DNA of 56,732 nt. It comes from Amycolatopsis acididurans (GTDB lineage Bacteria; Actinomycetota; Actinomycetes; Mycobacteriales; Pseudonocardiaceae). Positions 24,274-32,632 of this stretch are shown one piece after another. The notes beneath the pieces were generated by a model. It did not search any database and was not told the origin of the DNA. It saw only the letters and a program-made list of their open reading frames with translations. Position 1 is the stretch's first letter, and every line of letters begins with the position of its first letter. Made by a program: the position numbers and the translations under genes. Location: positions 1-56,732 of the forward strand of contig NZ_JAAXLS010000045.1 in NCBI RefSeq assembly GCF_012328925.1, read 5' to 3'.

Positions 24274-27200
24274 TCATCCACGGCGGAATCGCAGGGTCAC
24301 GTGCGTGCCGCGCGGCGTCGGCGCGATGTCGACGTGCTCGGCGAGCCCCTTCATAATCGTGAGGCCCCGGCCGCGCCGCCGCGCGCCGGACGCAGAGTCG
24401 GCCGGCCACCGGCCCGTGTCGCTCACGGTCGCGGAAATGGTGTCCGCGTCGGCGAAGACCTCGACGAAGACCGTCTCCCGGCCCGGCCCGCTGCCGTGCT
24501 CGATCGCGTTGCCGACCGCTTCGCCGACGCTCGCCACGATGTCGTACCTCTTCTGCTCGCTGGGCTCCACCGTGGGCAGCCACGCACTGAGGCGCCCGCG
24601 CAGCGACGGCAGTTCCGTCACCTCGGCGGGCAACGAGGCCACGAAGCTTCTGGGGGCAGCACCCGAGGGGCGTACGGCCAGGATGGCGACGTCGTCGTTG
24701 TAGCCGCCGGGTGGGGCGAGCCGGGAGAGCAGTTCGGCGCAGACCTCGTGCACCGGCAGCCGCCACAGATCGCGGGCCGCCGCGGCGAGCCGATCGAAAC
24801 CGTCCGAAATGGACTCTCCGGCTCGTTCGATGAGCCCATCGGTGTAGAGCACGACCAGCGATCCGGGCGGCAGCTCGGCCTGGCCGACTGGGCTCGAGGT
24901 GTGGAAGTTGGCCGCCGCCAGCGGTGGATGGCGGCCCTGTTCGAGGTAGCGCACCTCGTCGGGGGTCACCAGCAACGGGTAGGGATGACCGGCGCAGGCG
25001 TAGGAAATCGTGTGCGCTGCGGGAGCGAGCACGGCATAAGCGACCGTGGCACAGGTGGCGCGCGGCACGTCGGCGGCGTAGCGCTCGGTGAACTCCAGCA
25101 CCGCGGAGGGCGAGGTGATGGTGAGCGCGGCGGCCCCGATCGCACTGCGCAGCCTGCTCATGACGGTGGCCGCGGCGAGCCCGTGTCCCACCACGTCGCC
25201 GACCGACAGCGCGATCCGGCCCGACTCGCCGATGGGTGTCACGAGGTACCAGTCGCCGCCGACGCGCATCGACTTGGTGGCGGGCTGGTAGACCGCCGCC
25301 ACCACCGCGTCCGCCGAACTTCGGTCGAGATCGAGCAGTTGTTCCTGGAAGTCGGCGGCGATCCGGCGTTCTCGCTCCGCGGCCAGCATTCTTTCCACCG
25401 CGGGTCCGGCCAGCTCGGCGATCCGGGCCAGCAGCTCCAGTTCGGGCGGGTTCAGCGCACGAGGTTCGGCCCAGTGGAGGCTGATCGCCCCGAGCATGGC
25501 GCCGGTTTCGTCGCGGATCGGATAGGCCGCCTCGGTGCGGATACCGGCACCGGCTTGGCCTGCGTCCGTGATGATCAGGGGCTGCCCCGAGCGGATCACT
25601 TTCGCCATCGGCGCGGACGCGTCCAGGGGCACCGTGTGGTCGCGCTCTCGCGTTTCGGCGTGCCCGCCGCCCGCGTGGTCGACGCGGATCCGCGCGTGCG
25701 CGCGGTCGACCAGCCCGATCGCCGCCGAATCCGGCGCGAGAACGGGGGTGGCCACCAGGGCGGCGAGAATGTCGGGCACCGATCTCGCCGCGCCGAGCGC
25801 CGAACCACATCGTGCGAGCGCGGTGGCGCGCGCCGCCTCGGTCTCTTCCTGTTCCCGCGAGATGCGTTCCCGGTCGGCCGCGGTCAGCCGTGCCGCAACC
25901 CGGTTCACCAGATCCGCCGAGCTGAACGGTTTCGGCAGGTAGTCGTCGGCGCCGCTGGCGAGCCCCTCCCCGGCGGCCTCCACACCGGCACGGGCGGAGA
26001 GCATCAGCACCGGCGTGGAGGCCACCGCCGGATCGGCCCGGATCGCTTCGACGAGCTCGAACCCGTCCAGCACCGGCATCATCACGTCGGTCACCACGAC
26101 GTCGGGCCGGTGCTCACGCAGACCACGCAGCGCGGACTCCCCGTCGCCGTAGACCACCGTGTCCCAGCGGGCGGACAGGATCCGTTCCAGGTGACGCCGC
26201 ATGTCGGCGTTGTCGTCGGCGATCAGCACCAGCCTGCGCCCGGTCCGCGCGCTCGCGGCCGGGTCGTCGAGCCACTGCCGCACCTCGGCCAGATACGGGT
26301 TTTCCCCTGTCACAGCGGCAGTTTCGGCGACCGGGCCGGCGGGCACGGCGGGCAGCCGGACGGTCACAGTGGTGCCCTGGCCGAATTCGCTGTCGATGTC
26401 GATCGTGCCGCCGTGCAGTTCGACCAGCCCGCGCACGAGCGACAGACCGATGCCGCTGCCCTCGACGGTGCGGCCCCGCGTGTTGTCCGCCCGATAGAAC
26501 CGGTCGAACAGCCGGGGCAGCTCCTCCGGCGCGATCCCGGTGCCGGTGTCGCGCACCGCGACCCGCACCCGCCCGTCACCTTCGGGCCCCACCTCGACGG
26601 TGATCGAACCGGACAGGGTGAACTTCACCGCGTTGGACAGCAGATTCAGCACGATCGTCTCCCACATCTGCGGGTCGACGGCGGCGAAGACCGAACGGCA
26701 GGCGAGCACGAGCTCGATCCCGGCCTTGCGGCACAGCTCGGTGAACGACGAGGCGATCTGGGCGGTGAGCGCGCCGACGTCGGCGCGGACCAGGTTCGCC
26801 GTGGCTCGGCCCGCTTCGGTGCGCGAAAACTCCAGCAGCGAGTTGACCAGGCGCAGCAGCCGTTGCGCGTTGCGGCGCACGATCTCCAGCCGTGCCAGCT
26901 GCGCCGGCCGGCCCCGCGCCGCGGCGATGGCCTCCTCGACCGGGCCGAGCAGCAGGGTCAGCGGGGTGCGGAACTCGTGGCTGATGTTGGCGAGGAACGC
27001 GGTCTTCGCCCGGTCCAGCTCGGCCAGCGCGTCCGCCCGCCGCCGTTGTTCCTCGTACGAACCCGCGGTGGTGAAGGCGGCGTTGAGCTGGTCGGCCAGC
27101 AGCCGGCAGAAGCCCAGATACCGCTCGTCCGGGTGCTGACGGGGGCTCAGCCCCAGCACGAGGGCGCCCGCGGCGGAGGCTTCGCCGACCGGGATCACCA

Positions 27201-28023
27201 GTGCCTGCTCCGGCGTCAGATCGTCGAGCCGCGCCGCCAGCCCGGGCACCCGCTGCCCGAGATCGGTCACCCGGCGGCTTTCCGGCACCGTGCCGTCCGT
27301 GGGCGGGAGAAGCTCATCGAGTGTCGCGGGCAGCAGTCCCTGCGCCGATGGGGTCACCCCACGCAGCACCGCGGTGTGCGTCGCCGGGTCTTCGAGATAG
27401 ACGGCGGTGAACGGAAGATCGAGGGTCTGGTCCGCGCACGCGCCGATCAGGGCGCGCACGGCGTCTGCCACCGTTCGCGTCCCCATCAGGGCGGCCGCCA
27501 ACGTGTTGAGGATGTCCAGCCGCCGCTGGCCGAGCACCGTCGCCGTGGTCTCGTGCGCGACGACCACGACACCGTCCACCACGCCGCCGGCTGTCACGAT
27601 CGGGCTGAAGCTGACGGTGAAATACCGGTGGCAGAACCTGCCGTGATCGGTGAGCGTGTACAACACGTTGTCGAACTGGGTGGCCTCGCCGGTGGCGAAC
27701 AGGCCCTCCATCGTCGCTTCGATGGTGTGCCACTGCTCCCACCACACTTCGCCACCCGATCTGCCCAGCGCCGCCGGATGTTTCTCACCGAGAAGCACGA
27801 TGTAGGCGTCGTTGTAGAGCAGTAGCGTGCGGTCGGCGAACAGAAACAGCCCGATCGGAAGCGGTGAGGTGAGCGCCAGCGCGAGTGCGGTCCGTCGTGG
27901 CGGCGGCCACCGCGCGAGCGGCCCCAGTTCGTGGGTGTCCCAGTCGAACTCCGCGATCCGCCGGCCCATTTCACCGCCGAGCTTGATCGCCGCGGCCAGG
28001 TCCTCGGGTAGGTCTTCGCGCAT
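24274..28023 (-). CDS. Hybrid histidine kinase / receiver / SpoIIE phosphatase / RsbW-type kinase
   Basis: The protein has 1,249 residues. Approximate domains: PAS-like 40-165; GAF 170-320; HisKA with His in ANISHEFRTPLT (about 349); HATPase with NLLSNAVKF, DTGTGI and GSGIGLSLV (450-560); receiver 595-710 with phosphoacceptor Asp in VVVTDVMMPVLDG (about 646) and Lys in KPFS; second GAF 735-880; SpoIIE/PP2C 890-1118 with metal Asp residues in GGDWYL, GDVVGHG and YNDDVAI; C-terminal RsbW-like ATPase 1122-1249 with SVGEAVGNAIEHG. All key residues are present. ATG 28023 follows GAGGAGG by 10 bases; the GTG at 28032 is too close to it. No transmembrane segment, so probably cytosolic. Confidence 0.92.
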   Translation of the reverse strand: MREDLPEDLAAAIKLGGEMGRRIAEFDWDTHELGPLARWPPPRRTALALALTSPLPIGLFLFADRTLLLYNDAYIVLLGEKHPAALGRSGGEVWWEQWHTIEATMEGLFATGEATQFDNVLYTLTDHGRFCHRYFTVSFSPIVTAGGVVDGVVVVAHETTATVLGQRRLDILNTLAAALMGTRTVADAVRALIGACADQTLDLPFTAVYLEDPATHTAVLRGVTPSAQGLLPATLDELLPPTDGTVPESRRVTDLGQRVPGLAARLDDLTPEQALVIPVGEASAAGALVLGLSPRQHPDERYLGFCRLLADQLNAAFTTAGSYEEQRRRADALAELDRAKTAFLANISHEFRTPLTLLLGPVEEAIAAARGRPAQLARLEIVRRNAQRLLRLVNSLLEFSRTEAGRATANLVRADVGALTAQIASSFTELCRKAGIELVLACRSVFAAVDPQMWETIVLNLLSNAVKFTLSGSITVEVGPEGDGRVRVAVRDTGTGIAPEELPRLFDRFYRADNTRGRTVEGSGIGLSLVRGLVELHGGTIDIDSEFGQGTTVTVRLPAVPAGPVAETAAVTGENPYLAEVRQWLDDPAASARTGRRLVLIADDNADMRRHLERILSARWDTVVYGDGESALRGLREHRPDVVVTDVMMPVLDGFELVEAIRADPAVASTPVLMLSARAGVEAAGEGLASGADDYLPKPFSSADLVNRVAARLTAADRERISREQEETEAARATALARCGSALGAARSVPDILAALVATPVLAPDSAAIGLVDRAHARIRVDHAGGGHAETRERDHTVPLDASAPMAKVIRSGQPLIITDAGQAGAGIRTEAAYPIRDETGAMLGAISLHWAEPRALNPPELELLARIAELAGPAVERMLAAERERRIAADFQEQLLDLDRSSADAVVAAVYQPATKSMRVGGDWYLVTPIGESGRIALSVGDVVGHGLAAATVMSRLRSAIGAAALTITSPSAVLEFTERYAADVPRATCATVAYAVLAPAAHTISYACAGHPYPLLVTPDEVRYLEQGRHPPLAAANFHTSSPVGQAELPPGSLVVLYTDGLIERAGESISDGFDRLAAAARDLWRLPVHEVCAELLSRLAPPGGYNDDVAILAVRPSGAAPRSFVASLPAEVTELPSLRGRLSAWLPTVEPSEQKRYDIVASVGEAVGNAIEHGSGPGRETVFVEVFADADTISATVSDTGRWPADSASGARRRGRGLTIMKGLAEHVDIAPTPRGTHVTLRFRRG

Positions 28024-28105
28024 CCGCCGCACACCTCCTCGAAGCCGTGCCGCGCGACGAGCGTAGCGCGGGAGCGGGGTTCGCGGTTCTGTCGGTGGTG
28101 CCGGG

Positions 28106-28111
28106 TAGCCT
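28106..28111 (+). promoter_or_regulatory. -10 box of a leaderless promoter (xth)
   Basis: TAGCCT lies seven bases before the xth GTG at 28119, with no ribosome site between them. Confidence 0.4.
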
Positions 28112-28118
28112 GCCGGAC

Positions 28119-28919
28119 GTGCTTACCGTTTCCACCGTCAACGTCAACGGCATGCGTGCCGCCGCCAAGAAGGGCTTCGTCGAGTGGCTCGCCGCGAGCG
28201 GGGCCGACGTGATCGCCTGCCAGGAGGTGCGTGCCGAGACGAGCCAGCTTCCCGGGCACGTCGTGTCGCCCGAGGGCTGGCACACCTACCACGCGCCGTG
28301 TGCGACCAAGGGGCGCAACGGCGTTTCGGTGTACAGCAGGCAGGAGGCCGACGAGGTGCGCGTCGGCTTCGGCGAGGCGGAGTTCGAGGACAGCGGGCGC
28401 TACCTGGAAGTGCACCTGCCGGGGCTCGTCGTGGCCAGCCTGTACCTGCCCAGCGGCGAGGTCGGTACCGAGCGGCAGGACGAGAAGGAGCGGTTCATGG
28501 ACGCGTTCCTGCCGTACCTGAGCGAGCTGCGCAGCAAGGCGGAGGCCTCCGGGTCCGAGGTGATCGTGGCCGGTGACTGGAACATCGCGCACGCCGAGGT
28601 GGACCTGAAGAACTGGAAGAGCAACCAGAAGAACTCGGGCTTCCTGCCGGAGGAACGGGCCTGGCTGAGCCGCGTGTACGACGACGCCGGTTTCGTGGAC
28701 GTGCAGCGCAGGCTCGCGCCGGAGGGGCCGGGGCCGTACACGTGGTGGTCCTACCGGGGCAAGGCGTTCGACAACGACTCCGGCTGGCGGATCGACCTGC
28801 AGGTGGTCACGCCGGGCCTGGCGGAGCGTGCGGTACGGGCACGGGTCGAACGGGCCGCGAGCTACGCGGAGCGCTGGTCGGACCACGCGCCGCTGACGGT
28901 CACGTACGAGGGTGCGTGA
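28119..28919 (+). CDS. xth: Exodeoxyribonuclease III (AP endonuclease)
   Basis: The 266-residue EEP-family nuclease removes 3' blocks and cleaves abasic sites. Seen: TVNVNGMRAAAKKG, CQEVRAE with the metal Glu, VASLYLPSGE, VAGDWNIAHAEVDLKNW and the C-terminal SDHAPL with the catalytic Asp-His. GTG 28119 places the family start VLTVSTVNVNG at residue 1; an open frame continues upstream without homology. It abuts the HD-domain gene (TGAATG). Confidence 0.93.
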   Translation: MLTVSTVNVNGMRAAAKKGFVEWLAASGADVIACQEVRAETSQLPGHVVSPEGWHTYHAPCATKGRNGVSVYSRQEADEVRVGFGEAEFEDSGRYLEVHLPGLVVASLYLPSGEVGTERQDEKERFMDAFLPYLSELRSKAEASGSEVIVAGDWNIAHAEVDLKNWKSNQKNSGFLPEERAWLSRVYDDAGFVDVQRRLAPEGPGPYTWWSYRGKAFDNDSGWRIDLQVVTPGLAERAVRARVERAASYAERWSDHAPLTVTYEGA

Positions 28920-29552
28920 ATGGAGACGCCGCTGACCGGCCGCAATCCGCTGCCGGACGTCGGCGAGCGGCTCGGCGCCCAGCTACGGTTCCTGATCGAA
29001 GTGGACAAGCTCAAGACCGTGCTGCGTCAGTCGCCGCTGGCCGCGGCGTCGCGACGGGAGAACGACGCCGAGCATTCGTGGCATCTGGCCATGATGGTCA
29101 CGGTGCTGGCGGAGTACGCCGACGAACCGATCGACGTCGGGCACACGATCACGCTCGTCGTGGTGCACGATCTGGTCGAGATCTACGCCGGCGACACCCC
29201 GCTGTATGACGACGAGGGCCGCGAAACCCAGGAGCGGCGCGAGCGCGAGGCGGCGGAGAAGCTGTTCGGGCTGTTGCCCGCCGACCAGGCGCGGGAACTG
29301 CGTGCGCTGTGGGACGAGTTCGAGGGCCGTAAGACGGCGGAGGCCCGGTTCGCCAAGGCGATGGACCGGCTGCAGCCGTTGCTGCTGAACTGGATGGCCC
29401 GCGGCGGCACGTGGCACACGCCGGGCGTCACGGCCGACACGGTGCGAGCGCGGAAGTCCGTCATCGGCGATGCCTCGGCTCCACTGTGGACGGCCGCGAG
29501 CGCGATCATCGCCGAGGGCGAGCGGCGCGGCTGGGTCGCGCCGGGGTCTTAG
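28920..29552 (+). CDS. HD-domain hydrolase, YfbR/HDDC2-like
   Basis: This 210-residue metal-dependent phosphohydrolase shows the HD signature: His in ENDAEHSWHLAMM, the doublet in LVVVHDLVEIYAGD, and the distal Asp in FAKAMDRLQP. It resembles YfbR-type 5'-deoxynucleotidases, which act on dNMPs; the exact substrate is unproven. Its ATG follows the xth stop with no gap, so the pair is co-translated. Pairing with a DNA repair nuclease would fit a nucleotide-clearing role. Confidence 0.85.
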   Translation: METPLTGRNPLPDVGERLGAQLRFLIEVDKLKTVLRQSPLAAASRRENDAEHSWHLAMMVTVLAEYADEPIDVGHTITLVVVHDLVEIYAGDTPLYDDEGRETQERREREAAEKLFGLLPADQARELRALWDEFEGRKTAEARFAKAMDRLQPLLLNWMARGGTWHTPGVTADTVRARKSVIGDASAPLWTAASAIIAEGERRGWVAPGS

Positions 29553-29705
29553 GACATTTCCGATGAGGCGGGCCGTCGCCACGTCGACCGGGTAGTCGCG
29601 TTCCTTGGGGAGGAACGCCCGCGCCGCATCGGGATCGGTCATGGCCCGGCGCCGGCTGCGGCCTCAGGTCGAGATCCTAGTCAGGGTCCCTGAGTCTCTT
29701 GTCCG
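29553..29705. other. Intergenic gap with a possible gene remnant
   Basis: On the minus strand, ATG 29642 opens about 31 codons with good actinobacterial third positions (starting MTDPDAARAFLPKERDYPVD) before the frame runs into the HD gene antisense. TCAGGG-T-CCCTGA at 29681-29693 is a small perfect palindrome. I recognise no family. Confidence 0.25.
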
Positions 29706-30161
29706 TCAGCGCAATTCAGCCAGCCGATCGAGAAAAGGCACCTGACCTTTCACGATCTTCTCCCGTGCCTGCTCGACCGCGAACCATTCGACGCGGTCGA
29801 TTTCCGGGAACTCGCGCATCCTGCCGGAGCCCTTCGGCCACTCCATCTCGAACGTGCCGGGCACGACGAGCGCGGGATCGAGGGTGCCTTCCAGCGCCCA
29901 TACGGTCACCACCTTGCCGCCGGACTGGCGCACCTCGCCCAGTGTGACGAGTGCGCCGTCCGGGACCGGGAGCCCCAGTTCCTCCTGGAACTCCCGGCGT
30001 GCGGCCGCCTCCGGGTGCTCATCCGCGTCGTACTCGCCCTTGGGCACCGACCAGCCGCCGGCGTCGCGCCGGGCCCAGAACGGGCCGCCCATGTGTCCCA
30101 AGAGGACTTCGAGCTGCCCGTTCATCCGGCGGTACAACAGAATTCCCGCGCTGCGTTTCAC
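29706..30161 (-). CDS. NUDIX hydrolase
   Basis: The 151-residue protein carries a full NUDIX box, with Gly at its start and REFQEELGL at its end (about residues 43-65: GEYDADEHPEAAARREFQEELG). Substrate unknown. GTG 30161 gives the start VKRSAGILLYRR and overlaps the SRPBCC stop by GTGA. It is the third gene of the ArsR-SRPBCC-NUDIX operon. Confidence 0.88.
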   Translation of the reverse strand: MKRSAGILLYRRMNGQLEVLLGHMGGPFWARRDAGGWSVPKGEYDADEHPEAAARREFQEELGLPVPDGALVTLGEVRQSGGKVVTVWALEGTLDPALVVPGTFEMEWPKGSGRMREFPEIDRVEWFAVEQAREKIVKGQVPFLDRLAELR

Positions 30162-30847
30162 CCGGCGAAGACTCCGTTCAGCCAGCTCTGCCACGCCTGC
30201 CCGGTCTTGTCGGCGTCGGCGCCCGCACCGAACAGGTGGTGCGTCGTATCCACGGTAGCGCCGAAGTGGTTGCGGCCGAAGACCCGGTGCAGCGCGTCCG
30301 GCGTGCGCAGCCCGATGAAGTACGGGTTGAGGTAGTCGACCACCGCGTCGACCGGGTCGGCGCCCGGCACGTCCAGTCGCACGGTCTGGCCTTCATGAGT
30401 GACGCCCAGCGCCCGCTTGACCTTCTCCAGCCCGTCTGGCGTCGAGGAGGCGGCGGGACCGGTCGTCTGGGCGAAGGCCGCGGTCCGGTCGGCGAAGTAT
30501 GTCAGGTACTGGGCCAGCGTGTGGTGGTAGAAGTCGGTGTGCTTGCTGGCGCCGTCGTACTGGTTGTCCCAGTCGTCGGTGAACACTCCACTGTGGACGT
30601 ACCGCAGCGTTGTGGTGCCACCGTCTCTGGCTTCGATGACGTATTCGAGTGCGTTGAACCAGTCGCCGCTCTCCTGGCGGAACGCGACGTGGTGGGGTGG
30701 CTCCCATACCTTGACCGCCGGATCGCCCGGCGAGGGCTCCGGGGTCGGGAACATCCAGTTGCCCGTGCCGGTGGTGGCCGCCGCGAACACCTGCTCCGGG
30801 GTGGCCGGCAGCACGACCTCACGCTTGATCTCGAATTCCTTGCCCAT
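30158..30847 (-). CDS. SRPBCC/AHSA1-family protein
   Basis: The 229-residue protein has the START-like N-terminus EFEIKREVVLPATPEQVFAA and WEPPHHVAFRQE, matching SRPBCC/AHSA1 proteins that bind hydrophobic ligands. The C-terminal half (about 150-229, VDYLNPYFIGLRTPDALHRVFG) is an extension seen in some actinobacterial members. Such genes are commonly paired with an ArsR regulator, as here, where the gap is one base. Confidence 0.85.
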   Translation of the reverse strand: MGKEFEIKREVVLPATPEQVFAAATTGTGNWMFPTPEPSPGDPAVKVWEPPHHVAFRQESGDWFNALEYVIEARDGGTTTLRYVHSGVFTDDWDNQYDGASKHTDFYHHTLAQYLTYFADRTAAFAQTTGPAASSTPDGLEKVKRALGVTHEGQTVRLDVPGADPVDAVVDYLNPYFIGLRTPDALHRVFGRNHFGATVDTTHHLFGAGADADKTGQAWQSWLNGVFAG

Positions 30848-30848
30848 G

Positions 30849-31439
30849 TCAGTGCTCCTTCTTCTTCAAACTGGGGTGCAGTGCGACGACGAGGCGGTGC
30901 TTGCGGCCGGCCTCGGCGTGTTCGTCGTGGTACTTCCCGACGAGGTTCTTGACGGTCTCGCCGAGCTCCTCGGCGAACGCGGCGCGGTCGGCGGCGCTGG
31001 CGAAGCGGACCTCCGCGTCGATGGCGTAGGTCGCCAGCCGTTGCCGCGCGGCCGAGGCGCCGGCGATGAGGTCGCCGAGCTCGCGGACCAGCCGGGCGGC
31101 CAGCGCGAGCAACCAGCGCGCGGACAGCTCATCCGGCGCGCGGCCGGGATCGGGCGCGACGTCGGCGAGCGCGGTCGGGGAGATCACGTAGGAGGCGGCG
31201 GTGGCCCGCATGACGCGCTCGGTGACGTTGCCCTTCTTGCGTTCCTCGACCAGCTCGATCAGGCCGTGCTTCTCCAGCGCGCGCAGGTGGTAGTTGACCT
31301 TCTGCCGGGCGAGGCCGACCTGCGCGGCGAGCGTGGTGGCCGACCCCGGCTCGGCCAGCGCGGCGAGCAGCTTCGCCCGGACCGGGTCGAGGGAAACCTC
31401 GGCGGCTGCGGGGTCATCGATCACGGCGACTTCAAGCAT
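30849..31439 (-). CDS. ArsR-like winged-helix regulator
   Basis: The 196-residue DNA-binding protein shows a winged helix at about 17-75: LDPVRAKLLAALAEPGSATTLAAQVGLARQKVNYHLRALEKHGLIELVEERKKG in outline, typical of ArsR-type repressors paired with SRPBCC proteins. No metal-binding CXC is seen in the helix. ATG 31439 is preferred; the longer open frame runs into the 22-bp repeat array. It heads the operon and probably represses it through the site at 31457-31472. Confidence 0.88.
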   Translation of the reverse strand: MLEVAVIDDPAAAEVSLDPVRAKLLAALAEPGSATTLAAQVGLARQKVNYHLRALEKHGLIELVEERKKGNVTERVMRATAASYVISPTALADVAPDPGRAPDELSARWLLALAARLVRELGDLIAGASAARQRLATYAIDAEVRFASAADRAAFAEELGETVKNLVGKYHDEHAEAGRKHRLVVALHPSLKKKEH

Positions 31440-31456
31440 GCGTCCACAGTCCCACC

Positions 31457-31475
31457 GACAACAAATTTTGTCAAG
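31457..31475 (-). promoter_or_regulatory. Candidate promoter and operator of the ArsR operon
   Basis: GACAA-N6-TTGTC at 31457-31472 is an imperfect dyad with an A/T-rich centre. On the minus strand it overlaps a perfect -35 TTGACA (31469-31474). A weak -10 would lie near 31446-31451, only about seven bases before the ATG. Autorepression is the natural reading. Confidence 0.45.
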
Positions 31476-31486
31476 ACAGCTTCCAT

Positions 31487-31596
31487 TGTCGGTCCCCCCG
31501 CGCGAGTCGAGGCTTGCGGTCGCGCGAGTCCGGCTTTCCCGGCGTCCGAGTCGGGCCTTCCGGGCGCCCGAGTTGGGCTTTCCCGGCGCGCGAGGC
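31487..31596 (-). repeat. 22-bp tandem repeat array A (five units)
   Basis: GAGTC (or GAGTT/GAGGC) recurs at 31504, 31526, 31548, 31570 and 31592, exactly 22 bp apart. Read on the minus strand the unit is about GACTCGCGCGCCGGGAAAGC plus two bases, the same unit as array B but in opposite orientation. Confidence 0.85.
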
Positions 31597-31604
31597 GAAC
31601 CCCT

Positions 31605-31805
31605 GAACGCAGACGCCGTCGCCACAGACCCCTGCGATGGCCAGCGGCCCGAATATGAACGCCGGCACCGAAGACCGCCCAGGCGGCTGCAACCACCCCA
31701 GCAGGAACGTCGCCACCGAGACTCGCGCGACGGTTGACGCCCCGAATACGAAGATCGCCACCGCCACTCCCGCGATGGTTGCCGCTCCGAATACGAACGC
31801 CCGCA
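31605..31805 (-). other. Possible small membrane protein segment made of 15-residue repeats
   Basis: Between the two arrays, one minus-strand frame (open 31956-31471) encodes a hydrophobic stretch with repeats FVFGAATIAGVAVAI, FVFGASTVARVSVAT and FIFGPLAIAGV. The DNA repeats every 45 bases (GAATAC/GAATAT at 31651, 31744 and 31789, with a diverged copy near 31699). Third positions are G/C-rich. No convincing start or ribosome site is visible, so it could be a decayed gene. Confidence 0.3.
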
Positions 31806-31922
31806 AACCGCGCGCTGTCCAGGCGCGCCCGCGGCTCAGGCGGGGGCTGGCCGCAGGTGCGGACAGCGCGACGAGGAAGCCCGTGTTGGCGCCCCTGTGG
31901 CGGCCGTCGCGACCCCGAACCG

Positions 31923-32176
31923 GACTCGCGCGCCGGGGAAGGCCCGACTCGGGCACTTGGAAGGCTGGACTCGGGCACGCGGAGGGCAGGACTCGGACGC
32001 CGGGAAGGCTTGACTCGCGCGCTCGGAAGGCCCAACTCGCGCGCTGGGAAGTCTGGACTCGCGCAGCCGGAAGGCCCGACTCGGGCGCTGGGAAGTCTGG
32101 ACTCGGGCGCTCGGAAGGCCCAACTCGCGCAGCCGGAAGGCTGGACTCGGGCGCTCGGAAGGGTGGACTCGCGGGG
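31923..32176 (+). repeat. 22-bp tandem repeat array B (eleven units plus a partial one)
   Basis: GACTC or AACTC starts units at 31923, 31946, 31968, 31990, 32012, 32034, 32056, 32078, 32100, 32122, 32144 and 32166; all but the first (23 bp) are exactly 22 bp. The consensus is GACTCGSGCGCYSGGAAGGC plus two variable bases. Some neighbours alternate in type (ending CC or TG). All six frames stay open or nearly so; no coding role is evident. Confidence 0.9.
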
Positions 32177-32206
32177 TGTGGTGGGAGCCGCGTGGGTGGG
32201 GTGTGG

Positions 32207-32425
32207 CTAGGGCCGTGTGGTGCCTCGTACTTCGAGGGTCGCCAGTAGGTCGGCCGTTGCCTTTTCGATCTCGGCCACGGCGCGTTCGAAGGCCTCGGCG
32301 TTGTGGGCGGCCGGCTTGCGGAAGCCCGAGATCTTGCGGACGTACTGCAGGGCGGCTGCCCGGACGTCCTCGCTGGTCACCTGCTCCGCGTAGGGCGGGC
32401 GGAGGGTTTTGATGCTGCGGCACAT
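32207..32425 (-). CDS. DUF2277 domain protein
   Basis: The 72-residue protein matches DUF2277 almost end to end: MCRSIKTLRPPYAEQVTSED, AAALQYVRKISGFRKPAAHN, AFERAVAEIEKAT. Function unknown. ATG 32425 gives the family start MCRSIK and has GGAGA nine bases upstream; the ATG at 32434 is too close to that site. Confidence 0.88.
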   Translation of the reverse strand: MCRSIKTLRPPYAEQVTSEDVRAAALQYVRKISGFRKPAAHNAEAFERAVAEIEKATADLLATLEVRGTTRP

Positions 32426-32632
32426 AACCGGCATTCTCCGCTCACCGGGCCCCGCACGACACGCCCACGACCGGACCCCTTGTTCCGTGCACTCGGATGG
32501 GCGCTAGTCTCTGCCCCCGTGCTGATCGGAAACGGCCGGGGTTGACACGCTCGGTAGTTTCCATCCTGGCAACCTTCACCCAATACGGTGACGGACGTGT
32601 GTGAACGGCAGTCTCTTCACTGGAGGCACCCG

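Noticed and set aside
24244..27825. 1,193-codon plus-strand open frame opposite the kinase gene
   Set aside because: Arg/Gly/His-rich shadow without motifs; the minus strand has eight consistent domains.
31440..31625. N-terminal extension of the ArsR gene into the repeat array
   Set aside because: The extension is composed of 22-bp repeat translation and the ATG at 31439 fits the family start.
31487..32176. CRISPR array
   Set aside because: Units abut directly with no unique spacers and no cas genes are present.
31836..32423. Open frames with 22-residue repeats across array B
   Set aside because: The periodic protein is what any 22-bp repeat gives when read in triplets; no start, ribosome site or known family.
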